Assembly (NCBI RefSeq): GCF_003258365.1
Contig: NZ_QHKM01000001.1
Location: 1,798,001-1,862,000 of the forward strand
Source of the DNA: Hymenobacter edaphi
Lineage (GTDB): Bacteria > Bacteroidota > Bacteroidia > Cytophagales > Hymenobacteraceae
Reading direction: 5' to 3'
Length of the DNA: 64,000 nucleotides
In this document: piece after piece, positions 28,054-36,278 of the stretch
How positions within the stretch are numbered: position 1 is the stretch's first letter
Layout: every line of letters starts with the position of its first letter
The notes under the pieces: model-generated
What the model was told of the DNA's origin: nothing
Database searches by the model: none
What the model saw: only the letters and a program-made list of their open reading frames with translations
Position numbers and translations under genes: made by a program

Positions 28054-29302
28054 GCCGCAGCCTTTCCGCGTGGCCGTGCGCAAGTTCGCGCCCTTCGAAG
28101 CCCACATGCAGAAGCTGTGGGCCGCCTACTGCGCCCACTCCGGCTGCACCTTGCCCGCCGAGTTCGTGCCGCTGGACCTGCACCCGCTGCACCAGAGCCT
28201 GCTGACGGATAAGGGCCTGCAGAACGGCGCCTGGGACCTGGCCCACATCAACACCGACTGGCTGCCCGAAGCCCAGGCCGCCGGCGCCCTGCTCGACCTC
28301 ACGCCACTCATCCAGCAGAACCCGCCGGCCGACTTTCCGGATGGCTGGAGCCCGTCGTTGCTGGGGATGCAGGAATTTGGCGACACCACGCTCGGCCTGC
28401 CCTTCCACGACGGGCCCGAGTGCCTGATTTACCGCAAGGATCTGTTCGACAGCCCCGCCGAGCAAGCCGCGTTTCAGCAGCTGCACGGTCGGCCGCTGCT
28501 GCCGCCCGCTACCTGGGGCGAGCTGCAGCAGGTGGCCCGCTTTTTCCACCGCCCCGAGCAGAACCTGTACGGCTTCGTGGCCGCCGGCTACCCCGACGGG
28601 CACAACACCGTCTTCGACTTCTGCCTGCACCTGTGGACCCGCGGCGGACAGCTGCACGACGGGCAGGGCCGGCTGCAAATCGACTCCGAGGCGGCGCGGG
28701 CGGGCCTGAGCTTCTACCGCCAGCTGCTGCGCGACCCGGCGGCCATTCACCCGCAGTCGATGCAGTACGAGTCGGTGCAGGCGGGGCAGGCATTTGCCCG
28801 GGGCGAGGCGGCGCTGATGATCAACTGGTTCGGCTTCGCGGCCGTGTGCGAGGTGGACGACGCCTGCCCGGTGCGCGGCAAGGTCGACATTACCGCCGTG
28901 CCCCGGGGCGAAAACACCGTGGGCAGCTCGGCTTCGCTGAACGTGTACTGGCTCTACGCCATTGGCGCGGGCAGCCGGCACCAGCAGGTAGCCTACGACT
29001 TCATCCGCTTCGCCGTCAGTCCCGAAAACGACAAGCGCCTGACCCTGGAGGGCGGCATCGGCTGCCGGCTCTCCACCTGGCACGACGCGGACATCAATGC
29101 CCGCGTGCCCTACTACCACAAGCTGGCCGAGCTGCACGAAAAGGCCGAAACGCTGCCGCAGAAAGCCAACTGGGCGCAGCTGGCCGCGGTCATCGACGAG
29201 GTGGTGCTGCGGGCCCTCAACACCGAAGAGCCGGTAGCCGAGCTGCTGGCGGCCGCGCAACTGAAAATCAACGCCCTGGATAACCCTCCCCACCATGTTT
29301 AG
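28046..29302 (+). CDS. Solute-binding-protein-like protein without signal peptide (SBP-like 2)
   Basis: This is a second solute-binding-protein-fold product, only distantly like the one at 24192. Family features are the [20 protein letters not shown] segment, [20 protein letters not shown] (the usual lobe-crossing strand and kinked helix), [14 protein letters not shown], and [14 protein letters not shown] followed by VPRGEN. It begins [20 protein letters not shown], so there is no export signal. It overlaps the CoA-transferase by 8 bases and the next oxidoreductase by 8 bases. This coupling argues that it works with cytoplasmic enzymes rather than as a transporter subunit. The role is unknown. 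Length is 418 residues. Confidence 0.72.
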   Translation: MTEPQPFRVAVRKFAPFEAHMQKLWAAYCAHSGCTLPAEFVPLDLHPLHQSLLTDKGLQNGAWDLAHINTDWLPEAQAAGALLDLTPLIQQNPPADFPDGWSPSLLGMQEFGDTTLGLPFHDGPECLIYRKDLFDSPAEQAAFQQLHGRPLLPPATWGELQQVARFFHRPEQNLYGFVAAGYPDGHNTVFDFCLHLWTRGGQLHDGQGRLQIDSEAARAGLSFYRQLLRDPAAIHPQSMQYESVQAGQAFARGEAALMINWFGFAAVCEVDDACPVRGKVDITAVPRGENTVGSSASLNVYWLYAIGAGSRHQQVAYDFIRFAVSPENDKRLTLEGGIGCRLSTWHDADINARVPYYHKLAELHEKAETLPQKANWAQLAAVIDEVVLRALNTEEPVAELLAAAQLKINALDNPPHHV

Positions 29303-30416
29303 CATCGACGGCACCCCGATTCCCTATAAGCCGGCGCGGCCCGCCCGGCCCCTGCCCATCGTCATCGTCGGGGCTGGCGGCATCGTGGGCGACGCCCATT
29401 TGCCGGCCTACCGCAAGGCCGGTTTCGAAGTCGTGGGCATCACCAACCGCACCCGCGCCCGCGCCGAAAAGCTGGCCGCCGAGTGGAACATCCCGCACGT
29501 GTACCACTCGGTGGCCGAAGCCGTGCAGCACGCCCCCGCCGATGCGGTGTACGACGTGACCATCATGCCCGAGCAGTTCGTGGCCACCTTGGAGCAGCTG
29601 CCCGACGGCGCGGCGGTGCTCATCCAGAAGCCGATGGGCGACTATTTCTGGCAGAGCCAGGAAATTCTGGAAGTGTGCCGGCGCAAAAACCTGGTGGCGG
29701 CCATCAACTGCCAGCTGCGCTTCGCCCCTTACGTGGCCGCCGCCCGGCACATGCTCAGCCAGGGCCTCATCGGCGAGCTGTACGACCTGGAAGTGCGCGT
29801 GACCCTGGAGACGCCCTGGGAGCTGTTTCCGCACGTGATGGTGCACCCGCGCCTGGAAATCCAGTACCACAGCATCCACTACATCGACCTGATTCGCAGC
29901 TTCCTCGGGGAGCCCGGCCGCGTCATGGCCAAGACGCTCCGGCACCCGGCCAAGGCGCTGTCCTCGTCGCGCTCCACCATTTTGTTCGACTACGGCGACA
30001 CCCTGCACGCCGTCATCAACACCAACCACGACCACTCGTTCGGGCCGCACAACCAGGAAAGCTTCATCAAGTGGGAAGGCACGAAAGGCGCCATCAAAGC
30101 CCGCATGGGCCTGCTGATGGACTACCCCCACGGCGTGCCCGACAAGTTCGAGTACTGCCTGCTGCGCGAGAACGAAGCCCCGACCTGGCACACCGTGGAG
30201 CTGGAAGGCTCCTGGTTTCCCGACGCTTTCATGGGCACGATGGGCAGCCTGATGCAGTTCAAAAACGGCGAAATTGATGTCTTGCCCACCAGCGTGGAGG
30301 ATGTCATCAAAACCATGGCCGTAGTGGAAGCCGCCTACGCGTCGAGCGACGGGACGCCCAGTGCTCCGGGCGAAGCCGCACCCGCATCTGCCGCCACTAC
30401 CAACGAAAAGCGGTAG
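29295..30416 (+). CDS. Gfo/Idh/MocA family oxidoreductase 1
   Basis: This is a cytoplasmic NAD(P)-dependent sugar dehydrogenase or aldose-like reductase. The Rossmann motif is GAGGIVGDAH. The usual EKP is QKP here (VLIQKPMGDYF), and it keeps the Lys. The substrate-domain histidine is in HSIHYIDLIR. The C-terminal tail is Ala/Pro-rich. Its start overlaps the SBP-like 2 stop, and it is the last gene of the CoA-transferase operon before a hairpin at 30507-30548. Length is 373 residues. The substrate could be a sugar, inositol or sugar acid; the module context suggests it feeds or drains the CoA-dependent steps. Confidence 0.85.
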   Translation: MFSIDGTPIPYKPARPARPLPIVIVGAGGIVGDAHLPAYRKAGFEVVGITNRTRARAEKLAAEWNIPHVYHSVAEAVQHAPADAVYDVTIMPEQFVATLEQLPDGAAVLIQKPMGDYFWQSQEILEVCRRKNLVAAINCQLRFAPYVAAARHMLSQGLIGELYDLEVRVTLETPWELFPHVMVHPRLEIQYHSIHYIDLIRSFLGEPGRVMAKTLRHPAKALSSSRSTILFDYGDTLHAVINTNHDHSFGPHNQESFIKWEGTKGAIKARMGLLMDYPHGVPDKFEYCLLRENEAPTWHTVELEGSWFPDAFMGTMGSLMQFKNGEIDVLPTSVEDVIKTMAVVEAAYASSDGTPSAPGEAAPASAATTNEKR

Positions 30417-30506
30417 AGAGCAGGAGACTTGCCCGGCTTTACTGCTGCATCTTACCTGCTCAATAATCCTTCAAAACCACTCAGCGACTCCCCGCCAACT
30501 CTAGTC

Positions 30507-30548
30507 GCAGCGCAGTCAAAGCGGCCCGTGCCGCTTTGACTGCGCTGC
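30507..30548. terminator. Perfect 18-bp hairpin after the CoA-transferase operon
   Basis: GCAGCGCAGTCAAAGCGG (30507-30524) and its exact complement (30531-30548) enclose a 6-base loop. It lacks a T-run but is very stable and lies just after the last gene of the operon. Confidence 0.55.
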
Positions 30549-30555
30549 TCTGTCA

Positions 30556-30609
30556 GGCTCCCCCTCTCCCCTTGGAGAGGGGGCCGGCCCCGGCGGGGTA
30601 TCGTGAGGC
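30556..30609 (+). repeat. Family B start-site hairpin, copy 4 (longer tail)
   Basis: CCCCCTCTCC and GGAGAGGGGG are present. The tail carries extra bases (CCGGCCCCGGCGGGG) before GTGAGGC and lies directly before the MaoC-like ATG at 30618. Confidence 0.75.
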
Positions 30610-30617
30610 CACCACCT

Positions 30618-31073
30618 ATGTACTTCAAATCCACCTTCTTCGAAGACTACACCCTCGGCGACAAGCGCGTGACGCTGGGCCGCACGCTCACCGAAACCGA
30701 CTTCGTGGTCCACGCCGGGCACACGGGCGACTTTTTCCCCCACCACCTCGACGCGGAGTGGTGCAAAACCCAGCCCTTCGGCCAGCGCATTGCCCACGGC
30801 ACGATGGTGTTCAGCATCGGCATCGGGCTGACGGCCTCGGAAATCAACCCCGAAGCCTTTTCCAAGGGCTACGACCGGCTGCGCTTTATCAAGCCCGTGT
30901 TCATCGGCAACACCATCCGCTCGGAAGTCACGATTTCGGAGAAGACGGAGGGCAAGAAGCCCGGCTACGGCCAGGTAACCGAGCACGTGGAAATCTTCAA
31001 CGAGCACGGCGAAGTGGTGCTGGCCTGCGACCATCTGCTGGTGGTGAAGCTGCGGCCGCAGAATCCCGCTTGA
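30618..31073 (+). CDS. MaoC-like hot-dog-fold hydratase/dehydratase
   Basis: This is a cytoplasmic enoyl-CoA-hydratase-type protein of the MaoC family. The conserved block [20 protein letters not shown] has the catalytic Asp and His arrangement of (R)-specific hydratases. [15 protein letters not shown] and [19 protein letters not shown] are the standard following blocks. Length is 151 residues from the ATG at 30618, chosen because an upstream in-frame GTG is part of repeat B. It fits chemistry on a CoA thioester made by the neighbouring CoA-transferases, such as a hydration or dehydration like that of mesaconyl-CoA hydratase. The true substrate is unknown. Confidence 0.88.
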   Translation: MYFKSTFFEDYTLGDKRVTLGRTLTETDFVVHAGHTGDFFPHHLDAEWCKTQPFGQRIAHGTMVFSIGIGLTASEINPEAFSKGYDRLRFIKPVFIGNTIRSEVTISEKTEGKKPGYGQVTEHVEIFNEHGEVVLACDHLLVVKLRPQNPA

Positions 31074-31074
31074 A

Positions 31075-31155
31075 CGTCATGCTGAGCTTGTCGAAGCATC
31101 TCTACCGAACGATTTAACGAAGCGGTAGAGATGCTTCGACAAGCTCAGCATGACG
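31075..31155. repeat. Family A palindromic repeat, copy 3
   Basis: This is a nearly perfect copy: the left arm CGTCATGCTGAGCTTGTCGA is matched by TCGACAAGCTCAGCATGACG. It fills the gap between the MaoC-like and permease genes. Confidence 0.88.
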
Positions 31156-31201
31156 TTCAAAATCATCCTCCGACCAACCCCACCCAAACCCGCTCCGCCC
31201 G

Positions 31202-32506
31202 ATGGCCCTTGCCCCCGCTCCCACCCCGCCGCCGGTTGCCACCGGCAGCCCTGCCAGTGCCCGCACCTACCTGCTTCCGTTCATCCTGGTGGTGGGCGTG
31301 TTCTTCCTCTGGGGCATGGCGCACAGCCTGGATTCCATCCTGATTCCGCACCTGCAGAAGGCCTGCCAGCTCAACAACCGGCAGTCGACGCTGGTGGACA
31401 CGGCCGTGTTCCTGGCCTACTTCCTGATGGCTATTCCGGCCGGGATGCTGCTCAAGCGCCTGGGCTACAAAACGACCATCATCCTGGGCCTGCTGGCTTT
31501 TGCGGGCGGCGCGTTCCTGTTCATCCCCGCCGCCGATGCCCGCTCCTACGGCATGTTCCTGACCGCGCTGTTCATCATCGGCTGCGGGCTGACCACGCTG
31601 GAAACCGCCGCCAACCCCTACGCCGCCGTGCTCGGGCCGCCCGAGGGCAGCACCAGCCGGCTGAACCTGGCCGCCTCGTTCAACGGCCTGGCCGTGTTCG
31701 TGGCCCCGATTATCGGCGCCAACATGATTCTCTCGGGCACGGAGTACAGCAAGGCCCAGCTGGCGGCCATGCCCACGGCCGAGCGCATTGCCTACCTCAA
31801 CCACGAAGCCGCCGCCGTGAAGCTGCCCTACCTGGTGCTGGGCGCGGTGCTGGTGGCCGTGGCGGTGCTCTTCTTTTTCAGCAAGCTGCCCGAGGTAAAG
31901 GCCGCCGAAGCTGAGCCCTCGCAGGGCGGCGGCTTCTTCGCGGTGCTGAAGCACCGGCACCTGACCTGGGCCGTGGTGGCGCAGTTTTTCTACGTCGGGG
32001 CGCAGGTCTGCGTGACGAGCTTCTTTATCCGCATGGCCAAGCAGGGCGCGGGCGTCGATGAGAAAACCGCCGGCTACTACCTGGCCGTGTACGGGCTGCT
32101 GTTTATGATCGGGCGCTTCGCCGGCACCGCCCTGCTCAAGTACGTGGCCTCCCATCGGCTCTTGTCGATTTACGCCGTCATTGCCGTGGCCTTGTGCGCG
32201 GTGGCCGTGTTCGGCGACGGGGCCTACGTCATCTACGCGCTGGGCGGCATCGGCTTCTTCATGAGCATCATGTTCCCCACCATCTTCGCCCTGGGCATTG
32301 CCGGCCTCGGCGACGACACCAAACCCGGCTCGTCCTGGCTGGTGATGTCCATCGTGGGCGGGGCCATTCTGCCCTACCTGATGGGCACGCTCATCGATAT
32401 GCGCGGCGACAATATCCAGATCGGCTACCTCATCCCGCTGGGCTGCTTCCTGGTGATTCTGCTCTTCGGCCAGTACGGCTACCGCATCAACAAGAAGCTG
32501 GTGTAA
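31202..32506 (+). CDS. FucP-like sugar:proton symporter (MFS)
   Basis: This is an inner-membrane major facilitator of the fucose:H+ symporter family, with 12 predicted membrane segments. The opening YLLPFILVVGVFFLWGMAHS, the LIPHLQKA block and the cytoplasmic loop LKRLGYKTTI are typical of FucP and related glucose/galactose/N-acetylglucosamine carriers. The acidic and amide residues that are functional in E. coli FucP have likely counterparts in LTTLETAANPY (Glu) and LNLAASFNGLA (Asn). Length is 434 residues. The substrate may be a deoxyhexose such as rhamnose or fucose released by the PUL, or a product used by the CoA-transferase module just upstream. Confidence 0.9.
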   Translation: MALAPAPTPPPVATGSPASARTYLLPFILVVGVFFLWGMAHSLDSILIPHLQKACQLNNRQSTLVDTAVFLAYFLMAIPAGMLLKRLGYKTTIILGLLAFAGGAFLFIPAADARSYGMFLTALFIIGCGLTTLETAANPYAAVLGPPEGSTSRLNLAASFNGLAVFVAPIIGANMILSGTEYSKAQLAAMPTAERIAYLNHEAAAVKLPYLVLGAVLVAVAVLFFFSKLPEVKAAEAEPSQGGGFFAVLKHRHLTWAVVAQFFYVGAQVCVTSFFIRMAKQGAGVDEKTAGYYLAVYGLLFMIGRFAGTALLKYVASHRLLSIYAVIAVALCAVAVFGDGAYVIYALGGIGFFMSIMFPTIFALGIAGLGDDTKPGSSWLVMSIVGGAILPYLMGTLIDMRGDNIQIGYLIPLGCFLVILLFGQYGYRINKKLV

Positions 32507-32526
32507 GTCAGCTATGATCTACTGAA

Positions 32527-32618
32527 CGTCATGCTGAGCTTGTCGAAGCATCTCTACCGCTTCGTTGAATAGTATCTGACGAAGCGGGAGAGATGCTTCG
32601 ACTTCGCTCAGCATGACG
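32527..32618. repeat. Family A palindromic repeat, copy 4
   Basis: Left arm CGTCATGCTGAGCTTGTCGA; right arm AGAGATGCTTCGACTTCGC then TCAGCATGACG. It lies between the permease and the GH106 gene. Confidence 0.88.
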
Positions 32619-32642
32619 TGCTAGCGAAACGCACATAAAACC

Positions 32643-35600
32643 ATGCAAAACCGGCGCAACCTTCCCCTGTCCCTGCTGCTCCTGACGCTGCCCGCCCTGA
32701 GCTGGCTGCCGTCGACGTCAGTCTGGGCGCAGTCGGCGCCGGCCACTGCGGCCACTACCGCGACGGACCTGCAGGCCGCCTTCCAGAACCCGCCCGAAGC
32801 GGCCCGGCCCTGGGTTATCTGGTACTGGATGAACGCGGCCGTGACGCCCGAGGGCCTCACCGCCGACCTGGAGGCCATGCAGCAGGCCGGCATCGGCGGG
32901 GCCTTTCTGATGCCCATCCGCGGCGCGGGCGACAAGCCGCTCATCGACCCGCCGGCCCAGCAGCTCTCGCCCCGCTGGTGGCAGATGGTGCGCCACGCCA
33001 TGACCGAGGCCGACCGCCTCGGCCTGAAGCTGGCCATGCACGTGAGCGACGGATTCGCGCTGGCCGGCGGCCCTTGGATTACGCCCGAGCTGGCCATGCA
33101 GAAGGTGGTTTCCAGCGAAACGCGCCTGACCGGCGGCCGCAAGCAAACCATCCAGCTGCCCCAGCCGGCGGCCGTGAAGGGCTACTACCGCGACATTGCC
33201 GTGTACGCCTACCCCACGCCCACCGGCGGCGGGGTATCGACGTACACCACCAAGCCCACCGTCACCAGCAGCGCCGCCGAGGGCAAGCCCGAACGGCTGA
33301 CCGTGGCCGGCAACAAGGACGGCTTCAAGCTCTCGGAGCCGGGCTGGATTCAGTATGCCTTTGAGAAGCCCTTCACCGTCCGCAGCCTGCGCATCCGCTC
33401 CAACGGCTATAACTACCAGGCCAACCGCCTCATCGTCGAAGCCAGCCAGGACGGGCAGACCTTCCGGCCCGTGCTGCGCCTGACGCCGCCGCGCAGCGGC
33501 TGGCAGGACAGCAGCGCCGTCACCCACGCGCTGCCGACCACCACCGCCCGCTTTTTTCGCTTCCGCTACGACCCGGCCGGCTCCGAGCCGGGCGGCGAGG
33601 ACCTGGACGCGGCCAAGTGGAAACCCTCGCTGAAAGTCTCGGAAATCCGGCTGTCGGCGGAGGCGCGCATCAACCAGTACGAGGGCAAAAACGGGGAAGT
33701 CTGGCGCGTGAGTCCGCGCAGCACCGCCCAGCAGCTGCCCGACTCCCTGTGCGTGCCGCTGGGCAAGGTGCTCAACCTCACCGATAAGCTCAATCCCGAT
33801 GGCCGCCTGAACTGGACGCCCCCGGCCGGGCGCTGGACGATTCTGCGCGTGGGCCACACCGCCACTGGCTACACCAACTACACCGGCGGCGGCGCATTGG
33901 GCCTGGAGTGCGACAAGTTCAACCCCGCGGCCGTGAAGCTGCAGTTCGACAGCTGGTTTGGCGAGGCGCTGCGCCAGGGCGGGCCGGAGCTGGCCGGGCG
34001 GGTGCTCAAGACGCTGCACATCGACAGCTGGGAGTGCGGCTCCCAGAACTGGTCGAGCAATTTCGCCGCCGAGTTCCGGCAGCGCCGGGGCTACGACTTG
34101 CTACCCTATCTGCCGGTGCTGGCCGGCGTACCCCTGCAGAGCGCCGAGGTATCGGAGCGGGTGCTGTTCGATTTGCGCCAGACCATTGCCGAGCTGATCG
34201 GCGACAAGTTTTACGCCACCCTGGCCGCCGAAGCCCGGGCCAAGGGCGTGACCATTTCGGCCGAGGCGGTGGCCCCCACGATGGTCAGCGACGGACTGCT
34301 GCACTACCAGTACGCCGACGCGCCGATGGGCGAGTTCTGGCTGCGCAGCCCCACCCACGACAAGCCCAACGACATGCTCGACGCCATTTCGGGGGCGCAT
34401 ATCTACGGCAAGAACATCGTGCAGGCGGAGGCCTTTACCGAGCTGAAAATGGCCTGGGACGAGCACCCGGCCATGCTCAAAGCGGTGCAGGACCGCAACT
34501 ACGCCCTGGGCGTCAACCGGCTGGTGTACCACGTCTTCGCCCACAACCCCTGGCTGGACCGAAAACCGGGCATGACCCTGAACGGCGTGGGCCTCTATTT
34601 CCAGCGCGACCAGACCTGGTGGCGCCCCGGCCGCGCCTGGGTCGACTACGCCCGCCGCTGCCAGGCCCTGCTGCAGCTGGGCCGCCCGGTAGTCGACGTG
34701 GCCGTGTTCAACGGCGAGGAAACCCCGCGACGCGCCGTGCTGCCCGAGCGCCTGACCCGCACGCTGCCCGGCATCGTGGGGCCGGCGAAGGTAGCCAGCG
34801 AGAAAAAGCGGCTGGCCAACGCCGGCTCCCCGATGCGCGAAATGCCCGAAAAGGTGTCGGCCACGGCCAATAGCTTCACCGCCGGTATGCTGGTGGACCC
34901 GCTCCGCGGCTACGCCTACGACTCGTTCAACCCCGACGCGCTGCTGCGCCTGGCCACGGTGCGCAACGGCCGCATCGAGCTGCCCGGCGGCGCCAGCTAC
35001 GGTCTGCTCGTCGTGCCCGGCGTCACCTCGCTCTGGCCCGACAGCACCTCCATGACGCCGGCCGTGGCCCGCCGCCTGGGCGAGCTGAAGCAGGCCGGCG
35101 CCACCATCCTGCTCGACCGGCAGCCCGACCGCAGCCCCGAGCTGCGCAACTTCCCGCAAGCCGACCAGCAGGTGCAGCAACTCACGGCCCGGCTAAGCAC
35201 CGCTGCGGACGCACAAGCATCCGCGGCCGCGGCTCCGGCCGGCGTCGCGGCCACCAGCGGCGGCCGCATCCTGCGCGGCCCCTACACCGCCGATTCCTTC
35301 GAGCCGCTGGGCCTGGCACCCGATGTGACGGCCCGCTACGCCAGCGGCCAGCGCGCCCGCGGCCTGGCCTGGACGCACCGCACCGCCGAGCAGTTCGATA
35401 TCTACTTCATTGCCAACCAGCTCGACTCGGTGCAGACCATCGATTTGTCGCTGCGCGTGGCCGGGCGGCAGCCGGAGCTGTGGGACGCAGTGACGGGCGA
35501 AATCCGACCGGCGCGGGACTGGCAGATCGACAATGGCCGCACCCGGCTGCCGCTGCGTTTGGAGCCCAGCGGCTCGGTGTTCGTGGTGCTGCGCCAGCCC

Positions 35601-36161
35601 ACTACGCAAACGGCTGTCCATTCAGGCTCGAACTGGCTGACGACCACGCCCGCCCAGTCGCTCAGCGGCCCCTGGCAGGTGCAGTTCGACCCGAAAGCCG
35701 GCGGCCCGGCCCAGCCCGTGGCGTTTGCGCAGCTCACCGATTGGAGCCAGCACCCCGACGCGGCCGTCCGCCACTACTCCGGCACGGCCGACTGCACCCA
35801 GACCTTCCGCTGGAAGGCGAAAAAACGGCCCGGCCAGCGCGTGTACCTGGAACTCGGGCAGGTAAACAACCTGGCCGAAGTGGAGCTGAACGGCCGGAGC
35901 TGCGGCACGGCCTGGACGGCCCCCTACCGCCTCGACATTACCGACGCCGTGCGCAAGGGCGACAATCAGCTGCGCATTCGGGTAACCAACACCTGGGCCA
36001 ACCGCCTCATCGGCGACGCGGCCTTGCCCCCGGAGCAGCGCCGCACCAGCCTGACCACGGCGCCCGCGCCGGCCGCTACCAAGCCGCTGCTGCCGGCGGG
36101 GCTGCTGGGGCCGGTGGGCATCAGCACGGCTACTGAATCGAGTCCCAAAACCTCAAAATAG
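32643..36161 (+). CDS. GH106 alpha-L-rhamnosidase
   Basis: This is a large secreted rhamnosidase of family GH106, which attacks rhamnose in rhamnogalacturonan I/II and other glycans. The signal peptide spans residues 1-30, ending near SVWA. The family opening is clear: PPEAARPWVIWYWMNAAVTP, then LEAMQQAGIGGAFLMPIRG and WWQMVRHAMTEADRLGLKL. The TIM barrel includes HIDSWECGSQNWSSNF with likely active-site acidic residues. A C-terminal jelly-roll carries TWANRLIGDAALPPEQRRTS. At 1172 residues it is full length. It is bordered by family A repeats on both sides, so it may be its own transcription unit. Confidence 0.88.
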   Translation: MQNRRNLPLSLLLLTLPALSWLPSTSVWAQSAPATAATTATDLQAAFQNPPEAARPWVIWYWMNAAVTPEGLTADLEAMQQAGIGGAFLMPIRGAGDKPLIDPPAQQLSPRWWQMVRHAMTEADRLGLKLAMHVSDGFALAGGPWITPELAMQKVVSSETRLTGGRKQTIQLPQPAAVKGYYRDIAVYAYPTPTGGGVSTYTTKPTVTSSAAEGKPERLTVAGNKDGFKLSEPGWIQYAFEKPFTVRSLRIRSNGYNYQANRLIVEASQDGQTFRPVLRLTPPRSGWQDSSAVTHALPTTTARFFRFRYDPAGSEPGGEDLDAAKWKPSLKVSEIRLSAEARINQYEGKNGEVWRVSPRSTAQQLPDSLCVPLGKVLNLTDKLNPDGRLNWTPPAGRWTILRVGHTATGYTNYTGGGALGLECDKFNPAAVKLQFDSWFGEALRQGGPELAGRVLKTLHIDSWECGSQNWSSNFAAEFRQRRGYDLLPYLPVLAGVPLQSAEVSERVLFDLRQTIAELIGDKFYATLAAEARAKGVTISAEAVAPTMVSDGLLHYQYADAPMGEFWLRSPTHDKPNDMLDAISGAHIYGKNIVQAEAFTELKMAWDEHPAMLKAVQDRNYALGVNRLVYHVFAHNPWLDRKPGMTLNGVGLYFQRDQTWWRPGRAWVDYARRCQALLQLGRPVVDVAVFNGEETPRRAVLPERLTRTLPGIVGPAKVASEKKRLANAGSPMREMPEKVSATANSFTAGMLVDPLRGYAYDSFNPDALLRLATVRNGRIELPGGASYGLLVVPGVTSLWPDSTSMTPAVARRLGELKQAGATILLDRQPDRSPELRNFPQADQQVQQLTARLSTAADAQASAAAAPAGVAATSGGRILRGPYTADSFEPLGLAPDVTARYASGQRARGLAWTHRTAEQFDIYFIANQLDSVQTIDLSLRVAGRQPELWDAVTGEIRPARDWQIDNGRTRLPLRLEPSGSVFVVLRQPTTQTAVHSGSNWLTTTPAQSLSGPWQVQFDPKAGGPAQPVAFAQLTDWSQHPDAAVRHYSGTADCTQTFRWKAKKRPGQRVYLELGQVNNLAEVELNGRSCGTAWTAPYRLDITDAVRKGDNQLRIRVTNTWANRLIGDAALPPEQRRTSLTTAPAPAATKPLLPAGLLGPVGISTATESSPKTSK

Positions 36162-36163
36162 AA

Positions 36164-36254
36164 CGTCATGCTGAGCTTGTCGAAGCATCTCTCCCGCTTC
36201 GCTTGCAACCACTCAACGAAGCGGGAGAGATGCTTCGACAGGCTCAGCATGACG
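36164..36254. repeat. Family A palindromic repeat, copy 5
   Basis: The arm CGTCATGCTGAGCTTGTCGA returns as TCGACAGGCTCAGCATGACG; the inner parts both read GAAGCGGGAGAGATG or its complement. It lies between GH106 and GH127. Confidence 0.88.
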
Positions 36255-36278
36255 ACCTCATTTACCCGCTTCTACCCC

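Noticed and set aside
24192-29302. ABC sugar importer
   Set aside because: The binding-protein-like genes have no signal peptides, and no permease or ATPase gene is in the window.
31131-31914. Alternative-frame protein over the permease start
   Set aside because: It is out of frame with the clear MFS permease and begins inside a family A repeat.
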